A stretch of DNA of 64,000 nt from Amorphus coralli DSM 19760 (GTDB lineage Bacteria > Pseudomonadota > Alphaproteobacteria > Rhizobiales > Amorphaceae): assembly GCF_000374525.1 (NCBI RefSeq), contig NZ_KB894571.1, positions 682,001 through 746,000 on the forward strand. Reading direction: 5' to 3'. Below are positions 35,682 through 44,727 of this stretch, piece after piece. Made by a program: the position numbers and the translations under genes. The notes beneath the pieces were generated by a model that saw nothing but the letters and a program-made list of their open reading frames with translations, was not told the DNA's origin and did no database searches. The number at the start of each line of letters is the position of its first letter. The first letter of the stretch is position 1.

Positions 35682-36002
35682 ATGTCGGTTGCGGCCGTTC
35701 TGACGCCGGACGGCGACGGCGTTCTCGTGCGGATCCGGCTGACGCCGAAGGCGGACCGCGACGCGCTGGACGGTATCCGCAAACTTTCAGACGGAACGGA
35801 AGTGGTCGCGGCACGCGTGCGCGCCATCCCCGACAAGGGCAAGGCGAACGCCGCCCTCGAGGGGCTCCTGGCCAAGGCGTTCGGGCTGCCGAAATCGGCC
35901 GTTGCGCTCAAGGCCGGCCACACCGCACGAATCAAGACCGTGCGGTTCGATGCGGCGCCCGACAAGGTGGCACAGATCCTCTCAGATCTTCCAGCGCTCT
36001 GA
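35682..36002 (+). CDS. DUF167 (YggU) family protein
   Basis: The 106-residue cytosolic protein has the compact DUF167 fold: VLVRIRLTPKADRDALDGI, then KVRVRA-like strand and PDKGKANAALEGLLAKAFGLPKSAV, the K-G-K-A-N motif being the family hallmark. Its function is unknown. Pairing with YggT is widespread across bacteria, which is the main reason both are annotated together here. folD begins 123 bp downstream. Confidence 0.92.
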   Translation: MSVAAVLTPDGDGVLVRIRLTPKADRDALDGIRKLSDGTEVVAARVRAIPDKGKANAALEGLLAKAFGLPKSAVALKAGHTARIKTVRFDAAPDKVAQILSDLPAL

Positions 36003-36125
36003 ACCCGGTCGATCCGCGTGCCTGATGGCGCGGATCGAAGATCGTGATGTCGCGCCCGGTCGTTTCCCCGGTCGCCGGCATGGTCTAGGAAGGGTTCGAT
36101 TTTCCTTCTCCGACCGGAGCACCGC

Positions 36126-37025
36126 ATGACCGCCACGATCATCGACGGCAAGAGCCGCGCCGCCGCCCTCGACGCCAAGGTCACCGACATCGTCGCCGGC
36201 CTGAAAGCCGATCACGGCCTGACGGCGGGCCTCGCGGTCGTGCTGGTCGGCGACGATCCGGCCAGCGACATCTACGTGTCGAACAAGGTGCGCCGCACCG
36301 AAGCCACCGGCATGCGCTCCATCGAGCACCGGCTTCCCGCCGACACCGGCGAGGACACGCTCATCGCGCTGGTGGAAAGCCTCAACGCCGACCCCGAGGT
36401 GGACGGCATCCTCGTCCAGATGCCGCTGCCCAAGCACATCGACAGCGACCGGGTGGTGATGACCATCGACCCGGCCAAGGACGTGGACGGGCTGCACCCG
36501 ATGAACGCCGGCCTGCTGGTGCTGGGCCGCTCCGCCCTCGTCGCCTGCACGCCGCAGGGCTGCGTGGATCTCGCCAAGCAGGCGCGTGGCGGCGATCTCT
36601 CGGGCCTCGACGCGGTGGTAATCGGCCGATCCATCCTGGTGGGAAAGCCAGTCTCACTCCTGCTGCAGAACGAGAACTGCACGGTCACCATGGCGCATTC
36701 GCGCACGAAGGACCTCGCCGACATCTGCCGGCGCGCAGACATCATCGTGGCCGCCGTTGGCCGGCCGGCCTACGTGAAGGCGGACTGGATCAAGCCGGGC
36801 GCCACCATCATCGACGTCGGCATCAACCGCATCCCGGCCCCGGAGCGCGGCGAGGGCAAGACGCGTATCGTCGGCGACGTTGATACTGAGCCGGCGAAGG
36901 AAATGGCCGGAGCCATCACCCCGGTGCCTGGCGGTGTCGGGCCGATGACCATCGGCTTCCTGCTGGTGAACACGGTGATGGCGGCCTGCCGCCGGCGCGG
37001 ACTGCCCGAGCCCAAGCTGGACTGA
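36126..37025 (+). CDS. folD: bifunctional methylenetetrahydrofolate dehydrogenase/cyclohydrolase
   Basis: The 299-residue cytosolic enzyme oxidises 5,10-methylene-THF to methenyl-THF with NADP and then hydrolyses it to 10-formyl-THF, supplying purine and initiator formylation. Motifs: the substrate lysine in [14 protein letters not shown], the hydrolase motif in [18 protein letters not shown]-like [14 protein letters not shown], the NADP loop [17 protein letters not shown], and [11 protein letters not shown] near the C-terminus. It ends before two conserved hairpin repeats. Confidence 0.96.
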   Translation: MTATIIDGKSRAAALDAKVTDIVAGLKADHGLTAGLAVVLVGDDPASDIYVSNKVRRTEATGMRSIEHRLPADTGEDTLIALVESLNADPEVDGILVQMPLPKHIDSDRVVMTIDPAKDVDGLHPMNAGLLVLGRSALVACTPQGCVDLAKQARGGDLSGLDAVVIGRSILVGKPVSLLLQNENCTVTMAHSRTKDLADICRRADIIVAAVGRPAYVKADWIKPGATIIDVGINRIPAPERGEGKTRIVGDVDTEPAKEMAGAITPVPGGVGPMTIGFLLVNTVMAACRRRGLPEPKLD

Positions 37026-37036
37026 GCATCCTTCCA

Positions 37037-37084
37037 GATCGCAATCGCGGCCGGCGAACCGGTGCCCACTTCGCCTTCGATTGC
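37037..37084 (+). repeat. REP-like hairpin element, copy 1
   Basis: The core GGCGAACCGGTGCCCACTTC (37053-37072) continues to GCC at 37075, folding as GGCGAA/TTCGCC; an outer stem GCAATCG (37041-37047) / CGATTGC (37078-37084) encloses it. It resembles the abundant AACCGGT-CCCACTT intergenic palindromes of Rhizobiales genomes. See copy 2 at 37175-37218. Confidence 0.72.
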
Positions 37085-37172
37085 AGAGCCAGCGCGCGAC
37101 CGCGCGCCGCCCGGTCAGGGCGCCCACCCGGAGCCGTTGAGCGAAGCGAGCTCGGCGTGAGGGGATTCTTTT

Positions 37173-37219
37173 GATCGCAAAGCCGGACGGCGAACCGGTG
37201 CCCACTTCGCCTGGCTTTG
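37173..37219 (+). repeat. REP-like hairpin element, copy 2
   Basis: The same 23-bp core recurs at 37189-37211 without mismatch. The outer stem differs in sequence, GCAAAGCC (37177-37184) against GGCTTTGC (37212-37219), yet remains complementary. Compensating stem changes around an identical core argue for selection on structure. Both copies lie between convergent folD and egtD. Confidence 0.72.
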
Positions 37220-37220
37220 C

Positions 37221-38192
37221 TCAGGCCCGGACCACGTGCAGGCTGAACAGGCCCTCGTCGTCGATCCAGTAGCGGTCGGGCGTCCAGCCGGCGCGAACGG
37301 CGAGCGCCTGGAAGTCCTCAGGCGCGTATTTGTGCGAGCTTTCCGTGTGGATGGTCTCACCTTCGGCGAACGCGATGGGCTGCCCCAGCACGGTCACCGT
37401 CTGCTCGGCGAGCGAGACCAGATGCATCTCCACGCGGCTCTTTTCCGCGTTGAAGCGGGCCTCGTGCCGGAAGGCAGCGAGGTCGAAGGTCCCACCGAGC
37501 TCCCGGTTGATCCGGTTGAGCAGGTTCTTGTTGAACGACGCGGTGACCCCGACCGGATCGTCATAGGCCGCCACCAGCCGCTCGGGATCCTTGCACGTGT
37601 CAATTCCGATGATCAGGTCGTCGGCCTGGCTCTCCTCGCGCAGCCGGGCGAGCAGCGCAATCGCCTCGTCCGGCTCGAAATTGCCGATGGTCGAGCCAGG
37701 GAAGAACAGCACGCGCTCGCCGTCCGGCAGGTCTGAGGGAAGCACGAAAGCGCCGGTGAAGTCGGCGACGACAGGCGCGACAAGCATGTCCGGATAGGCG
37801 GCGCTGATCGACTGGGCCAGGAAGACGAGCTGCTCCGCGGCGATATCTACGGGCACGTAAACAGCCACCCGCTCCGCCAACGCATCGAGCAGAAGCCGGA
37901 CCTTGACGCCCTCGCCGCTCCCCGGCTCGATCAGGATCAGGTCCTTGCCGAGGCTCTCGGCGATCTCCGGTGCCCGGGCGGCAAGGAGGCTCATTTCCAT
38001 CCGGGTCGGGTAGTAGGTATCCAGCTCGCAGATGGCTTCGAAGATCTTGGCGCCGAGCGCGTCATAGAGCCATTTTGGCTCCAGCGTCTTCGGAGCAGCG
38101 GAAAGACCGGCGAGCACGGACTGTGCAAAGTCGAGATCGAGAGTCGTCCCCTCGTCCTCCTCTGTGCGGGCGGCGTTTGCGCCAGGCGCCAT
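37221..38192 (-). CDS. egtD: L-histidine N-alpha-methyltransferase, ergothioneine biosynthesis
   Basis: The 323-residue SAM-dependent enzyme trimethylates histidine to hercynine, the first step toward the thiol antioxidant ergothioneine. The EgtD fold is clear: TLEPKWLYDALGAKIFEAIC, YYPTRMEMSLLA, the SAM loop LIEPGSGEGVKVRLLL, VAPVVADFTGAFVLP, FFPGSTIGNFEP (histidine-site region) and the C-terminal ESSHKYAPEDFQALAVRAGW. It lies 86 bp downstream of egtB on the same strand, forming a two-gene operon; EgtC and EgtE are not present here, as in other alphaproteobacteria. Confidence 0.95.
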   Translation of the reverse strand: MAPGANAARTEEDEGTTLDLDFAQSVLAGLSAAPKTLEPKWLYDALGAKIFEAICELDTYYPTRMEMSLLAARAPEIAESLGKDLILIEPGSGEGVKVRLLLDALAERVAVYVPVDIAAEQLVFLAQSISAAYPDMLVAPVVADFTGAFVLPSDLPDGERVLFFPGSTIGNFEPDEAIALLARLREESQADDLIIGIDTCKDPERLVAAYDDPVGVTASFNKNLLNRINRELGGTFDLAAFRHEARFNAEKSRVEMHLVSLAEQTVTVLGQPIAFAEGETIHTESSHKYAPEDFQALAVRAGWTPDRYWIDDEGLFSLHVVRA

Positions 38193-38278
38193 CGGCCTAT
38201 CCTCCAGAAGTCGTGTTGCGTGACGGCCGGCGGCCGGCGGGTGGAGCGGCGCGGGAGCCGCCCGGTCGTGAACGGGTA

Positions 38279-39565
38279 TCAGCGATCACGCGCAAGGCGC
38301 AGGCCTGAGAACTGCCAACGCTGATGCGGATGGAAGAAGTTGCGGTAGGTCGCGCGGGCATGCGCTCGCGACGTGGCGCAGGACGCGCCGCGCAGCACCC
38401 ACTGGTTCACCATGAACTTGCCGTTGTACTCGCCTATGGCGCCCTCCGGCGGCACGAAGCCGGGATAGGGGGAATAGGCCGACTGGGTCCACTGCCAGAC
38501 ATCGCCGTACATCTGTGTCAGGCCCGGGCCGGTTGCGGGGCGCGGTCGGAAATGGCCGCCCTCGACGAAGTGGCCATCCACCGGAACGGTCGACGCAGCG
38601 TGCTCCCACTCCGCCTCGCGCGGCAGCCGGGCTCCGGCCCAGCGGGCAAAGGCTTCGGCCTCGTAATAGCTGATGTGGGTCACCGGGGCGTCCGGATCGA
38701 CCGGCTGGGCACCGCGCAGACCGAAGCTCCACCAGACGCCGTCCTTCTCGAACCAGTAGAGCGGCGTCGTCCAGCCCTCCTGTTCGCGCACCGCCCAGCC
38801 GTCGGACAGCCACAGCGTCTGCGTCTCGTAACCACCGTCGGCGATGAAGTCCTGCCACTCGCGGTTGGTGGCCAGGCGATCCGCCAGCTCGAACGGCTCC
38901 AGCCACACCTTGTGGCGTGGTCCCTCGTTGTCGAAGGCAAACCCTTTGCCGTCGTGCCCAATCTCCACGAGACCGCCGTCGAAGGCCTGCCACGTAATCT
39001 CCGGCTCGCGACCTGCGGTAACGGCGAGCGGCTCGGGCGCGCGGTAGGCCGGCATCTCAGGATTGAAGGAGAAGGCGTGCAGGAGATCGGTGAGCAGAAG
39101 CTCCTGGTGCTGCATCTCGTGGTGACAGCCGAGCTCGACAAGCCGCGCTATCTCCACGGCGGCATCCTTCGGCGGGCTCGCCAGAAGGTGGGACACCGCC
39201 CGGTCGACCGCATGGCGATAGTCGAGAACCTCGCTCGCCGATGGCCGCGTCACGAGGCCGCGCCGAGGCCGCGCGAAACGCGTGCCGGCCTGCACATAGT
39301 ATGAATTGAAAAGGTGGAGGTAGCGCTCGTCGAAGAAGCGGTAACCCGGCACGTACTGGCCGAGAACGAACTGCTCGAAGAACCAGCTGGTGTGGGCCAG
39401 ATGCCACTTGGCCGGGCTGGCGTCCTCCATGGACTGGACGACCAGATCCTCGGGCGAAAGACCATCCACCAGCGCGAGCGTCCGGGCCCGCGTTTTGGCG
39501 AACAGGTCGCCCGACCCGCTGATCGCCCGTTCAACCACTTTCCGATTGGCTGTCGATCCGCCCAC
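38279..39565 (-). CDS. egtB: ergothioneine biosynthesis sulfoxide synthase
   Basis: The 428-residue non-haem iron enzyme joins hercynine to a thiol (cysteine or gamma-glutamylcysteine) with O2. The N-terminal DinB-like helical domain has iron-binding histidines in WHLAHTSWFFEQ (54-65) and the HHEMQHQE motif (148-155), with H149 and H153 in the H-x3-H pair. The C-terminal half is an FGE-sulfatase fold ending in the conserved QWVLRGASCAT and TYRNFFHPHQRWQFSGLRLA. Both domains are complete. It precedes egtD. Confidence 0.95.
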   Translation of the reverse strand: MGGSTANRKVVERAISGSGDLFAKTRARTLALVDGLSPEDLVVQSMEDASPAKWHLAHTSWFFEQFVLGQYVPGYRFFDERYLHLFNSYYVQAGTRFARPRRGLVTRPSASEVLDYRHAVDRAVSHLLASPPKDAAVEIARLVELGCHHEMQHQELLLTDLLHAFSFNPEMPAYRAPEPLAVTAGREPEITWQAFDGGLVEIGHDGKGFAFDNEGPRHKVWLEPFELADRLATNREWQDFIADGGYETQTLWLSDGWAVREQEGWTTPLYWFEKDGVWWSFGLRGAQPVDPDAPVTHISYYEAEAFARWAGARLPREAEWEHAASTVPVDGHFVEGGHFRPRPATGPGLTQMYGDVWQWTQSAYSPYPGFVPPEGAIGEYNGKFMVNQWVLRGASCATSRAHARATYRNFFHPHQRWQFSGLRLARDR

Positions 39566-39689
39566 GGGTCCCCTCCGTTGCCTGATTGCCGGTCAGCCGA
39601 TCAGGTCAAGATGGGACCTCGATCGGGGTTGTCGAGGGAATGGCGGCCAAAAAGAAAGTTGATCGGGACGGGAACAAAAGTGCGAAACG

Positions 39690-39878
39690 TCATGCGTCCA
39701 GCGGGCGCGCCTCGTCGGCCAGCATGATCGGGATGCCGTCGCGGATCGGATAGGCGAGCTTGGCGGCCCGGGAAACCAGTTCCTGGCGCTCGGCATCATA
39801 TTCTAGCGTCGTCTTGGTGACGGGACAGACGAGCATTTCCAGAAGCTTCGGGTCGACCTTCTGCTTCGCTTCGTTCAT
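39690..39878 (-). CDS. Trm112 family protein
   Basis: The 62-residue protein has the Trm112/UPF0434 pattern: [20 protein letters not shown] and [20 protein letters not shown]. Only one cysteine remains of the zinc-binding set seen in longer relatives, which is usual for short bacterial members. Eukaryotic Trm112 activates methyltransferases; the bacterial role is untested. The ATG at 39878 ([10 protein letters not shown]) is chosen over an upstream one at 39914. It lies 40 bp after the LON-domain gene. Confidence 0.88.
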   Translation of the reverse strand: MNEAKQKVDPKLLEMLVCPVTKTTLEYDAERQELVSRAAKLAYPIRDGIPIMLADEARPLDA

Positions 39879-39918
39879 CGATCGCTCCAGCGTTGCGCCG
39901 CCCACCGCGGACACGGCC

Positions 39919-40599
39919 TCAATTGATGGTTTGGTTGTCGTCTCCGCCGGCGCGCGCCAGCTCGATCTCGGTGATCGCGACCAGCGTCTCCGCCCGCGCC
40001 TTCAGGTTCGGCGCCTCCAGAAGCGCCTGCTTCTCGGCCGGACCATAGGGGCTCATCATGGAAAGCGTGTTGACCAGCGTTTCGTTCGACGCCTCGCGGA
40101 CGCTCTTCCAGTCGGCCTGCAGGTCGTTGGCGGAAAGATAGTCGCGGAACGCCTTGATGACGGCATCACGATCGACCTCCTCCTCGCCGCGCGGCACACC
40201 CAGGTCGGCGGCATAGTCATCGACGGAGACCCGGCACATGCGGAACGGCGTCGTGGTCGACATCTCTTCCTCGATGCGGAACCGCGTGATGCCCGAGAGG
40301 GTCACCAGATACCGACCGTCGCCGCTCTCCTGGAAGGCGGTGAGCCGGCCGAGGCATCCGACCTCGCACAGGGGTGGCGTGTCGCCGCCAAGGTTGCCGT
40401 CACCGTCAAAGCGCGGCTGCACCATGCCGATGACCCGATCGGCACGCAGCGCGGCGTCGATCATCGCCACGTAGCGCGGCTCGAAGATGTTGAGCGGCAT
40501 CTGCACGCCCGGGAGGAGGAGCGCGCCCTCCAGCGGAAAGACCGGAATGACGACCGGCACGTCGGCCGGCCGCCCGTAGCTCTTGTTGCCTGCTTCCAT
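39919..40599 (-). CDS. LON peptidase substrate-binding domain protein
   Basis: The 226-residue protein is an isolated LON N-terminal domain: [35 protein letters not shown], the strand [13 protein letters not shown], and a helical C-terminal part. No AAA or protease domain follows, so it does not itself degrade proteins; it may bind unfolded substrates. The order thioredoxin/TPR - LON - Trm112 is common in Rhizobiales, suggesting a shared proteostasis function, which is inference. Confidence 0.92.
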   Translation of the reverse strand: MEAGNKSYGRPADVPVVIPVFPLEGALLLPGVQMPLNIFEPRYVAMIDAALRADRVIGMVQPRFDGDGNLGGDTPPLCEVGCLGRLTAFQESGDGRYLVTLSGITRFRIEEEMSTTTPFRMCRVSVDDYAADLGVPRGEEEVDRDAVIKAFRDYLSANDLQADWKSVREASNETLVNTLSMMSPYGPAEKQALLEAPNLKARAETLVAITEIELARAGGDDNQTIN

Positions 40600-40662
40600 T
40601 GCTTCAGACCTTCTCGACGAACGGGTCCCCCCCGAACCGTCGGTTGTTCCTGCGCATATAGG

Positions 40663-41613
40663 TCAGGAGAAGAGCAGCGACGACATCCTGCGCCGCCCTC
40701 TGACGCTGGCCGGATCCTGAGGTCCCCACGTATCGAACAACGACACCAGCTTGGTGCGCGCCGCGCCCTCGTTCCACTCCCGGTCGACCTTGAGGATCTC
40801 CAGAAGCTGGTCGACGGCCTCGTCACGCCGGTTGCGACCGGCGAGCGCCACGGCCAGGTCGAACCGCGCCTGATGGTCGGCCGGATCGGCGCGCACTTGG
40901 GCCTCCAGGGTCCCGACATCGCCGGCCTCCGCCGCCTCGTCGGCAAGGGCGATGGCAGCGTAGGCCGCCGCAATGGCCGGCTCGCCCAACCGGTCGGCCG
41001 GAACCATTTCAAGCGTCTGTCGGGCCTCGTCCACCTGACCCGCATCGATCTGGCAGAGCGCGAGGCCGGCAACCGCCTCCAGCGCCTCCGGATCCTGCTG
41101 CAGGACGGCGACGTAGAGATCGGCTGCGCCCTGAAGGTCACCGGAGCGGCGCAGCGCATCGGCCTGGGCAATCGCCTCGGCGGAGCCAGCACCGGCACCG
41201 GCCGGTCCCGCAACTCGCTCGATGAACTGCTTCACCTGGCCTTCCGGCAGCGCACCCATGAACCCGTCCACCGGCTGTCCGTCCTGGAAGGCGATGACGG
41301 CCGGGATCGACTGGATGCCGAGCTGCTGGGCGATCTGCGGATCTTCGTCGATGTTCAGCTTGACCAGCCGCACGGCTCCCTTCGCGTCCTGCACGGCCTT
41401 TTCGAGAACCGGCGTGAGCTGCTTGCAGGGGCCGCACCACGGCGCCCAGAAGTCGACCAGCACCGGCACCGAGCGCGACGCCTCGAGCACGTCCCTGGCG
41501 AAGGTTGCTGTGGTGGCGTCGCTGATGAGCGCGCCGTCGGCCGCTGCCGGTGCGGCTTGCGCACTGCGGACCTGCTGGCCGTCGCTTCCGAGAATGATCG
41601 GCGTCTCACTCAT
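40663..41613 (-). CDS. thioredoxin with TPR domain (CnoX/YbbN-like co-chaperone)
   Basis: The 316-residue cytosolic protein has a thioredoxin domain (about 30-138) with active site WCGPC (59-63, C60 and C63 both present) and cis-Pro SIPAVIAF, followed by TPR-like helices (about 145-300). E. coli YbbN/CnoX protects proteins from hypochlorous acid oxidation and passes them to GroEL and DnaK; E. coli YbbN has a degenerate site, whereas CnoX of other bacteria keeps CGPC, as here. It is the first gene of the CnoX-LON-Trm112 run. Confidence 0.92.
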   Translation of the reverse strand: MSETPIILGSDGQQVRSAQAAPAAADGALISDATTATFARDVLEASRSVPVLVDFWAPWCGPCKQLTPVLEKAVQDAKGAVRLVKLNIDEDPQIAQQLGIQSIPAVIAFQDGQPVDGFMGALPEGQVKQFIERVAGPAGAGAGSAEAIAQADALRRSGDLQGAADLYVAVLQQDPEALEAVAGLALCQIDAGQVDEARQTLEMVPADRLGEPAIAAAYAAIALADEAAEAGDVGTLEAQVRADPADHQARFDLAVALAGRNRRDEAVDQLLEILKVDREWNEGAARTKLVSLFDTWGPQDPASVRGRRRMSSLLFS

Positions 41614-41806
41614 GGATGGATCCTGTTTCTACCGAGCGCTCGATGTGTCGTCCGTTCGACGCGACTTACACCACGTTCGCACGCCGCCTGTCACGCCGCG
41701 GCGAACGGCCATGCACCGGCGATCGCCCCTCTCAAGCGCCGATAGCAGCCGGAAAGGCGCATACCGACACCGTTGTTGTGCCTGAAATGGGCATTTCGCG
41801 CGGAGA

Positions 41807-42325
41807 TTACAAACCGGCGGCGATCGCCTCGTCCGTCACGGCAAGCACCTGTGGGGGATGCCCCTCCTCGGTGAGGAAGCGGATGAGATCGTCCCGGCCG
41901 ATGGACGTGGTCGCGGTGTTCTCGAGCGGATGGAAGTTGACGACGTCGTGGGCCATAAGCCCGGCGTCGAGAATGACCGTCACCCGGCCGTCGCCATCGT
42001 TGACGATGCCGAACGGCGTGACCGAGCCGGGCGCCACGCCAAGCAACTCCATCAGCAGTTCGGGCTTGCCGAAACTGACGCGGCCCTGGGCACCGATAAG
42101 CGTGTGGATCCGCTTCAGGTCCACCGTGGCGTCAGCCAGAACGGACACCAGGAAGACCCTGTCCTTCTTGTCCTTCAGGAACAGGTTTTTGGAGTGGCCG
42201 CCGGGGATACGGTCGTGAAGGTCTTCGGACTCCCCGACCGTGAAGACGGCCGGATGGTCGGTGGTCGGGGCCTCGATGCCGCGGGCGGCGAGGCGGTCGA
42301 GCAGGGCGGCGCGGGTCAGGGGCAT
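41807..42325 (-). CDS. prolyl-tRNA synthetase-associated domain protein (ProXp/YbaK-like deacylase)
   Basis: The 172-residue protein has the INS/YbaK editing fold: FTVGESEDLHDRIPGGHSKNLFLKDKK, where the G-G-H-S-K-N-L-F-L-K-D motif is the substrate pocket of ProX-type trans-editing enzymes, then VTPFGIVNDGDGRVTVILD and FHPLENTATTSI. They hydrolyse mischarged Ala-tRNA-Pro or related species. ATG 42325 follows AAGGA at five bases; an ATG six bases earlier lacks a site. Confidence 0.9.
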   Translation of the reverse strand: MPLTRAALLDRLAARGIEAPTTDHPAVFTVGESEDLHDRIPGGHSKNLFLKDKKDRVFLVSVLADATVDLKRIHTLIGAQGRVSFGKPELLMELLGVAPGSVTPFGIVNDGDGRVTVILDAGLMAHDVVNFHPLENTATTSIGRDDLIRFLTEEGHPPQVLAVTDEAIAAGL

Positions 42326-42490
42326 GGGCATCCTTGGCGGGTGGAGCGGGCTTCGCATTCCCTCTTATCCGGCAAACCGCCCCCATCGCTACCCGTGCCC
42401 CGTCGGGCAGATGGCACAGACGCACGACGCCCCCGGGATTTGGAGTCCCGGAGGTCGTCGCTGTGGGATCTTCGTCATGGTCGTGGCGTG

Positions 42491-42850
42491 TCAGCGGCGG
42501 AAGCAGACCCGCTCACGGACCCAGACCCGGCGACCGATATAGGGGTCGTAGACCTTCACCCGCTCGATGCGACAGCGCCGCGGCGGATAGTAGCCCACGT
42601 AGCCCGGGCCCCAGGCGTGCAGGCCGGGACGGCGATGCGGGCCGCGATGACCGTGGTGACCGTGCCGGCCGGGACCGCGATGGGCATGGTGACGCCCGCC
42701 GTGACCGTGCCTCTTCTTCACCTCGACGGTGCGGCTTTCGATGTTGGTGGCGAAGCTCGCGCCGTTCAGCGGGGCGGCGTTGGCGCCGAGAGCCCCGCCG
42801 GCGATGGCGAGCGTCGTGGCAACCAGGATGATCGTCTTCTTCGCAAACAT
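42491..42850 (-). CDS. secreted His/Gly/Arg-rich small protein of unknown function
   Basis: The 119-residue product has a clear signal peptide (1-25, GANA). The mature chain has a very His/Gly/Arg-rich middle (KKRHGHGGRHHAHRGPGRHG and onwards, residues about 45-75), and a C-terminal tail with aromatic residues and two cysteines (YYPPRRCRIERVKVYD, RERVCFRR), possibly disulfide-linked. Histidine clusters of this kind often bind Ni, Cu or Zn, but no metal gene is adjacent. Two palindromes 78 and 128 bp upstream suggest regulated expression. Confidence 0.75.
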   Translation of the reverse strand: MFAKKTIILVATTLAIAGGALGANAAPLNGASFATNIESRTVEVKKRHGHGGRHHAHRGPGRHGHHGHRGPHRRPGLHAWGPGYVGYYPPRRCRIERVKVYDPYIGRRVWVRERVCFRR

Positions 42851-42927
42851 GGCTCTCTCCTCTCCGTTTCCGGCGGGGGTCTTCCCTGCCGATGAGTGGA
42901 GAATGGGGACGAGGCGGCCGCGACGAA

Positions 42928-42941
42928 GTGACGCCCGTCAC
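42928..42941. promoter_or_regulatory. palindrome GTGACG-N2-CGTCAC, site 1
   Basis: Perfect 6-bp arms with a CC centre. It also reads as GTGA-N6-TCAC, the core of a CRP/FNR-family operator. It lies 77 bp upstream of the minus-strand His/Gly-rich gene. Confidence 0.55.
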
Positions 42942-42977
42942 GATGGCCGGTCAGCCTCGGCAGAACCGTGCGCGTTG

Positions 42978-42991
42978 GTGACGGACGTCAC
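42978..42991. promoter_or_regulatory. palindrome GTGACG-N2-CGTCAC, site 2
   Basis: The same arms with a GA centre, exactly 50 bp from site 1 centre to centre. Shared arms with differing centres point to one dimeric regulator binding twice. Confidence 0.55.
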
Positions 42992-43045
42992 GCAAAATGG
43001 GCGATTTCCGCCCTGGCGCTCCGTGCGGCGGGAGGAAAGAGGGGA

Positions 43046-43471
43046 TCAGCCGAGCAGATCGATGAGGTGGGCGACCAGCGGCTCGTCGGCCGGCGGCAGC
43101 GGCAGCTCGCGCATACGCTTGGGATAGACCCAGCGCAGCGGCTGCCCTTCCAGTCCTTGCGGGTTCCCCTCCCAGCGCCGGCAGACATAGAGCGGCATGA
43201 GGAGGTGGAAGTCGTCGTAGCCGTGGCTGGCGAAGGTGAGCGGCGCGAGGCACGGCGGGGTGACGGTGATGCCGAGTTCCTCGGCAAGCTCGCGCACCAA
43301 TGTGTCCTCCGGCCGCTCGCCGGCCTCCACCTTGCCGCCGGGGAACTCCCAGAGCCCCGCCAGCGCCTTGCCCTCGGGGCGCTGAGCCATGAGCACTCGC
43401 CCGTCCACGTCCACCAGGGCGCAGGCAACCACGAGAACCATGCGTACGGAGGCGCCCTCTTCGGCCGGCAT
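43046..43471 (-). CDS. mutT: Nudix (deoxy)nucleoside triphosphate pyrophosphohydrolase
   Basis: The 141-residue cytosolic enzyme has a complete Nudix box from G46 (GKVEAGERPEDTLVRELAEE, then LGI to 68): G-x5-E52-x7-R60-E61-L-x-E64-E65-x-G67. FASHGYDDFHLLMPLYVCRRW and the PLRWVYP strand are typical of MutT proteins that hydrolyse 8-oxo-dGTP and prevent A-C mutations; other NTP targets are possible. The gene starts six bases after argJ stops and ends the operon ppiC-argJ-mutT, an order common in Rhizobiales. Confidence 0.93.
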   Translation of the reverse strand: MPAEEGASVRMVLVVACALVDVDGRVLMAQRPEGKALAGLWEFPGGKVEAGERPEDTLVRELAEELGITVTPPCLAPLTFASHGYDDFHLLMPLYVCRRWEGNPQGLEGQPLRWVYPKRMRELPLPPADEPLVAHLIDLLG

Positions 43472-43477
43472 CCCGCC

Positions 43478-44710
43478 CTAGCTCCGGTAGTCACCGTTGA
43501 TGGCGACGTATTCCTTGGTCAGGTCGCACGTCCAGACGGTGCCGGTGCCGCGTCCGATGCCCAGATCGACGCGGATGGCGATCTCCGGCTGCTTCATCAC
43601 CTGGGACGCCGCGGCCTCGGAATAGTCCGGGTCGCGCTCACCGTTGACGGCGACCCGGATGTCGCCGAACCAGATGGCCAGCCGGTCGCGCTCGGCTGGC
43701 TCGCCGGCCTTGCCGACGGCCATCACCACCCGGCCCCAGTTGGCGTCTTCGCCGGCGATCGCCGTCTTCACCAGCGGCGAGTTGGCGATGGAGCGGGCGA
43801 TGGCGCGTGCCGAGCCGGCCGACTGCGCGCCCTCCACGGTGACGGTCACGAACTTGCGGGCGCCCTCGCCGTCCTTGACCACCTGATGGGCGAGATCGCG
43901 CAGCACGTCGTTGAGCGCCGTGCGGAACCGCCGGGCGGCGGACGACGTGGTGCTCTCGATGGGTACGTTGCCAGCGGCACCGGTGGCGAACAAGAGCACC
44001 GTGTCGGACGTGGAGGTGTCGGAATCGATGGTGATGGCGTTGAAGGTGTCGCGCACCCCGGCCTTCAGCATCCGCTCCAGCACACCCGGCGCAATTGCCG
44101 CGTCTGTCGCGATGAAGGAGAGCATGGTCGCCATGTCGGGCGCGATCATGCCGGCGCCCTTGGCGATGCCGTTGATGGTGACGGTCGTGCCGCCGATGTC
44201 CACCGTCTGGGTCGCGCCCTTCGGGTAGGTGTCGGTGGTCATGATGGCCCGGCCGGCCGCTTCCCAGCCGTCGCTGCCCAACTGCGCGACGCAACCGCCC
44301 AGCACGGCACCGAACTTGGACGGATCGAGCGGTTCGCCGATCACGCCGGTGGAGGCAAGAAAGACGGAATCGGTCGACACGCCGAGGGCCTCGCCGACCA
44401 GATCTCCAGAGACGGTCACCGCCTCCCGGCCCTTCTGGCCGGTGAAGGCGTTGGCGTTGCCGGAGTTGACGAGCAGGGCCCGGGCCGCTCCCCCGCCGAC
44501 ATTGTCCCGGCACCAGTCGACGGCGGCCGAAGGACACTTCGACCGGGTGAACACGCCGGCGACGGCGGTCCCCTCGTCAAAGGCCATCAGCAGAACGTCG
44601 GTGCGACCGGCATATTTGATACCCGCCTGGGCCGTGGCCATCCGCACCCCGCGGATGGCCGGCAGCTCGGGAAACCGGGCCGGAGCGAAAGGAGACACGC
44701 CGCTCGACAT
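43478..44710 (-). CDS. argJ: bifunctional glutamate N-acetyltransferase/amino-acid acetyltransferase
   Basis: The 410-residue enzyme recycles the acetyl group from N-acetylornithine to glutamate in arginine synthesis. ArgJ self-cleaves at an Ala-Thr bond; the motif [14 protein letters not shown] places it at A194-T195, with T195 becoming the nucleophile of the beta chain. [14 protein letters not shown] and [20 protein letters not shown] are conserved substrate-site segments. Length and both halves are intact. It is 17 bp after ppiC and six bases before mutT. Confidence 0.96.
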   Translation of the reverse strand: MSSGVSPFAPARFPELPAIRGVRMATAQAGIKYAGRTDVLLMAFDEGTAVAGVFTRSKCPSAAVDWCRDNVGGGAARALLVNSGNANAFTGQKGREAVTVSGDLVGEALGVSTDSVFLASTGVIGEPLDPSKFGAVLGGCVAQLGSDGWEAAGRAIMTTDTYPKGATQTVDIGGTTVTINGIAKGAGMIAPDMATMLSFIATDAAIAPGVLERMLKAGVRDTFNAITIDSDTSTSDTVLLFATGAAGNVPIESTTSSAARRFRTALNDVLRDLAHQVVKDGEGARKFVTVTVEGAQSAGSARAIARSIANSPLVKTAIAGEDANWGRVVMAVGKAGEPAERDRLAIWFGDIRVAVNGERDPDYSEAAASQVMKQPEIAIRVDLGIGRGTGTVWTCDLTKEYVAINGDYRS

Positions 44711-44727
44711 GGACCGCTCTCCGGACC

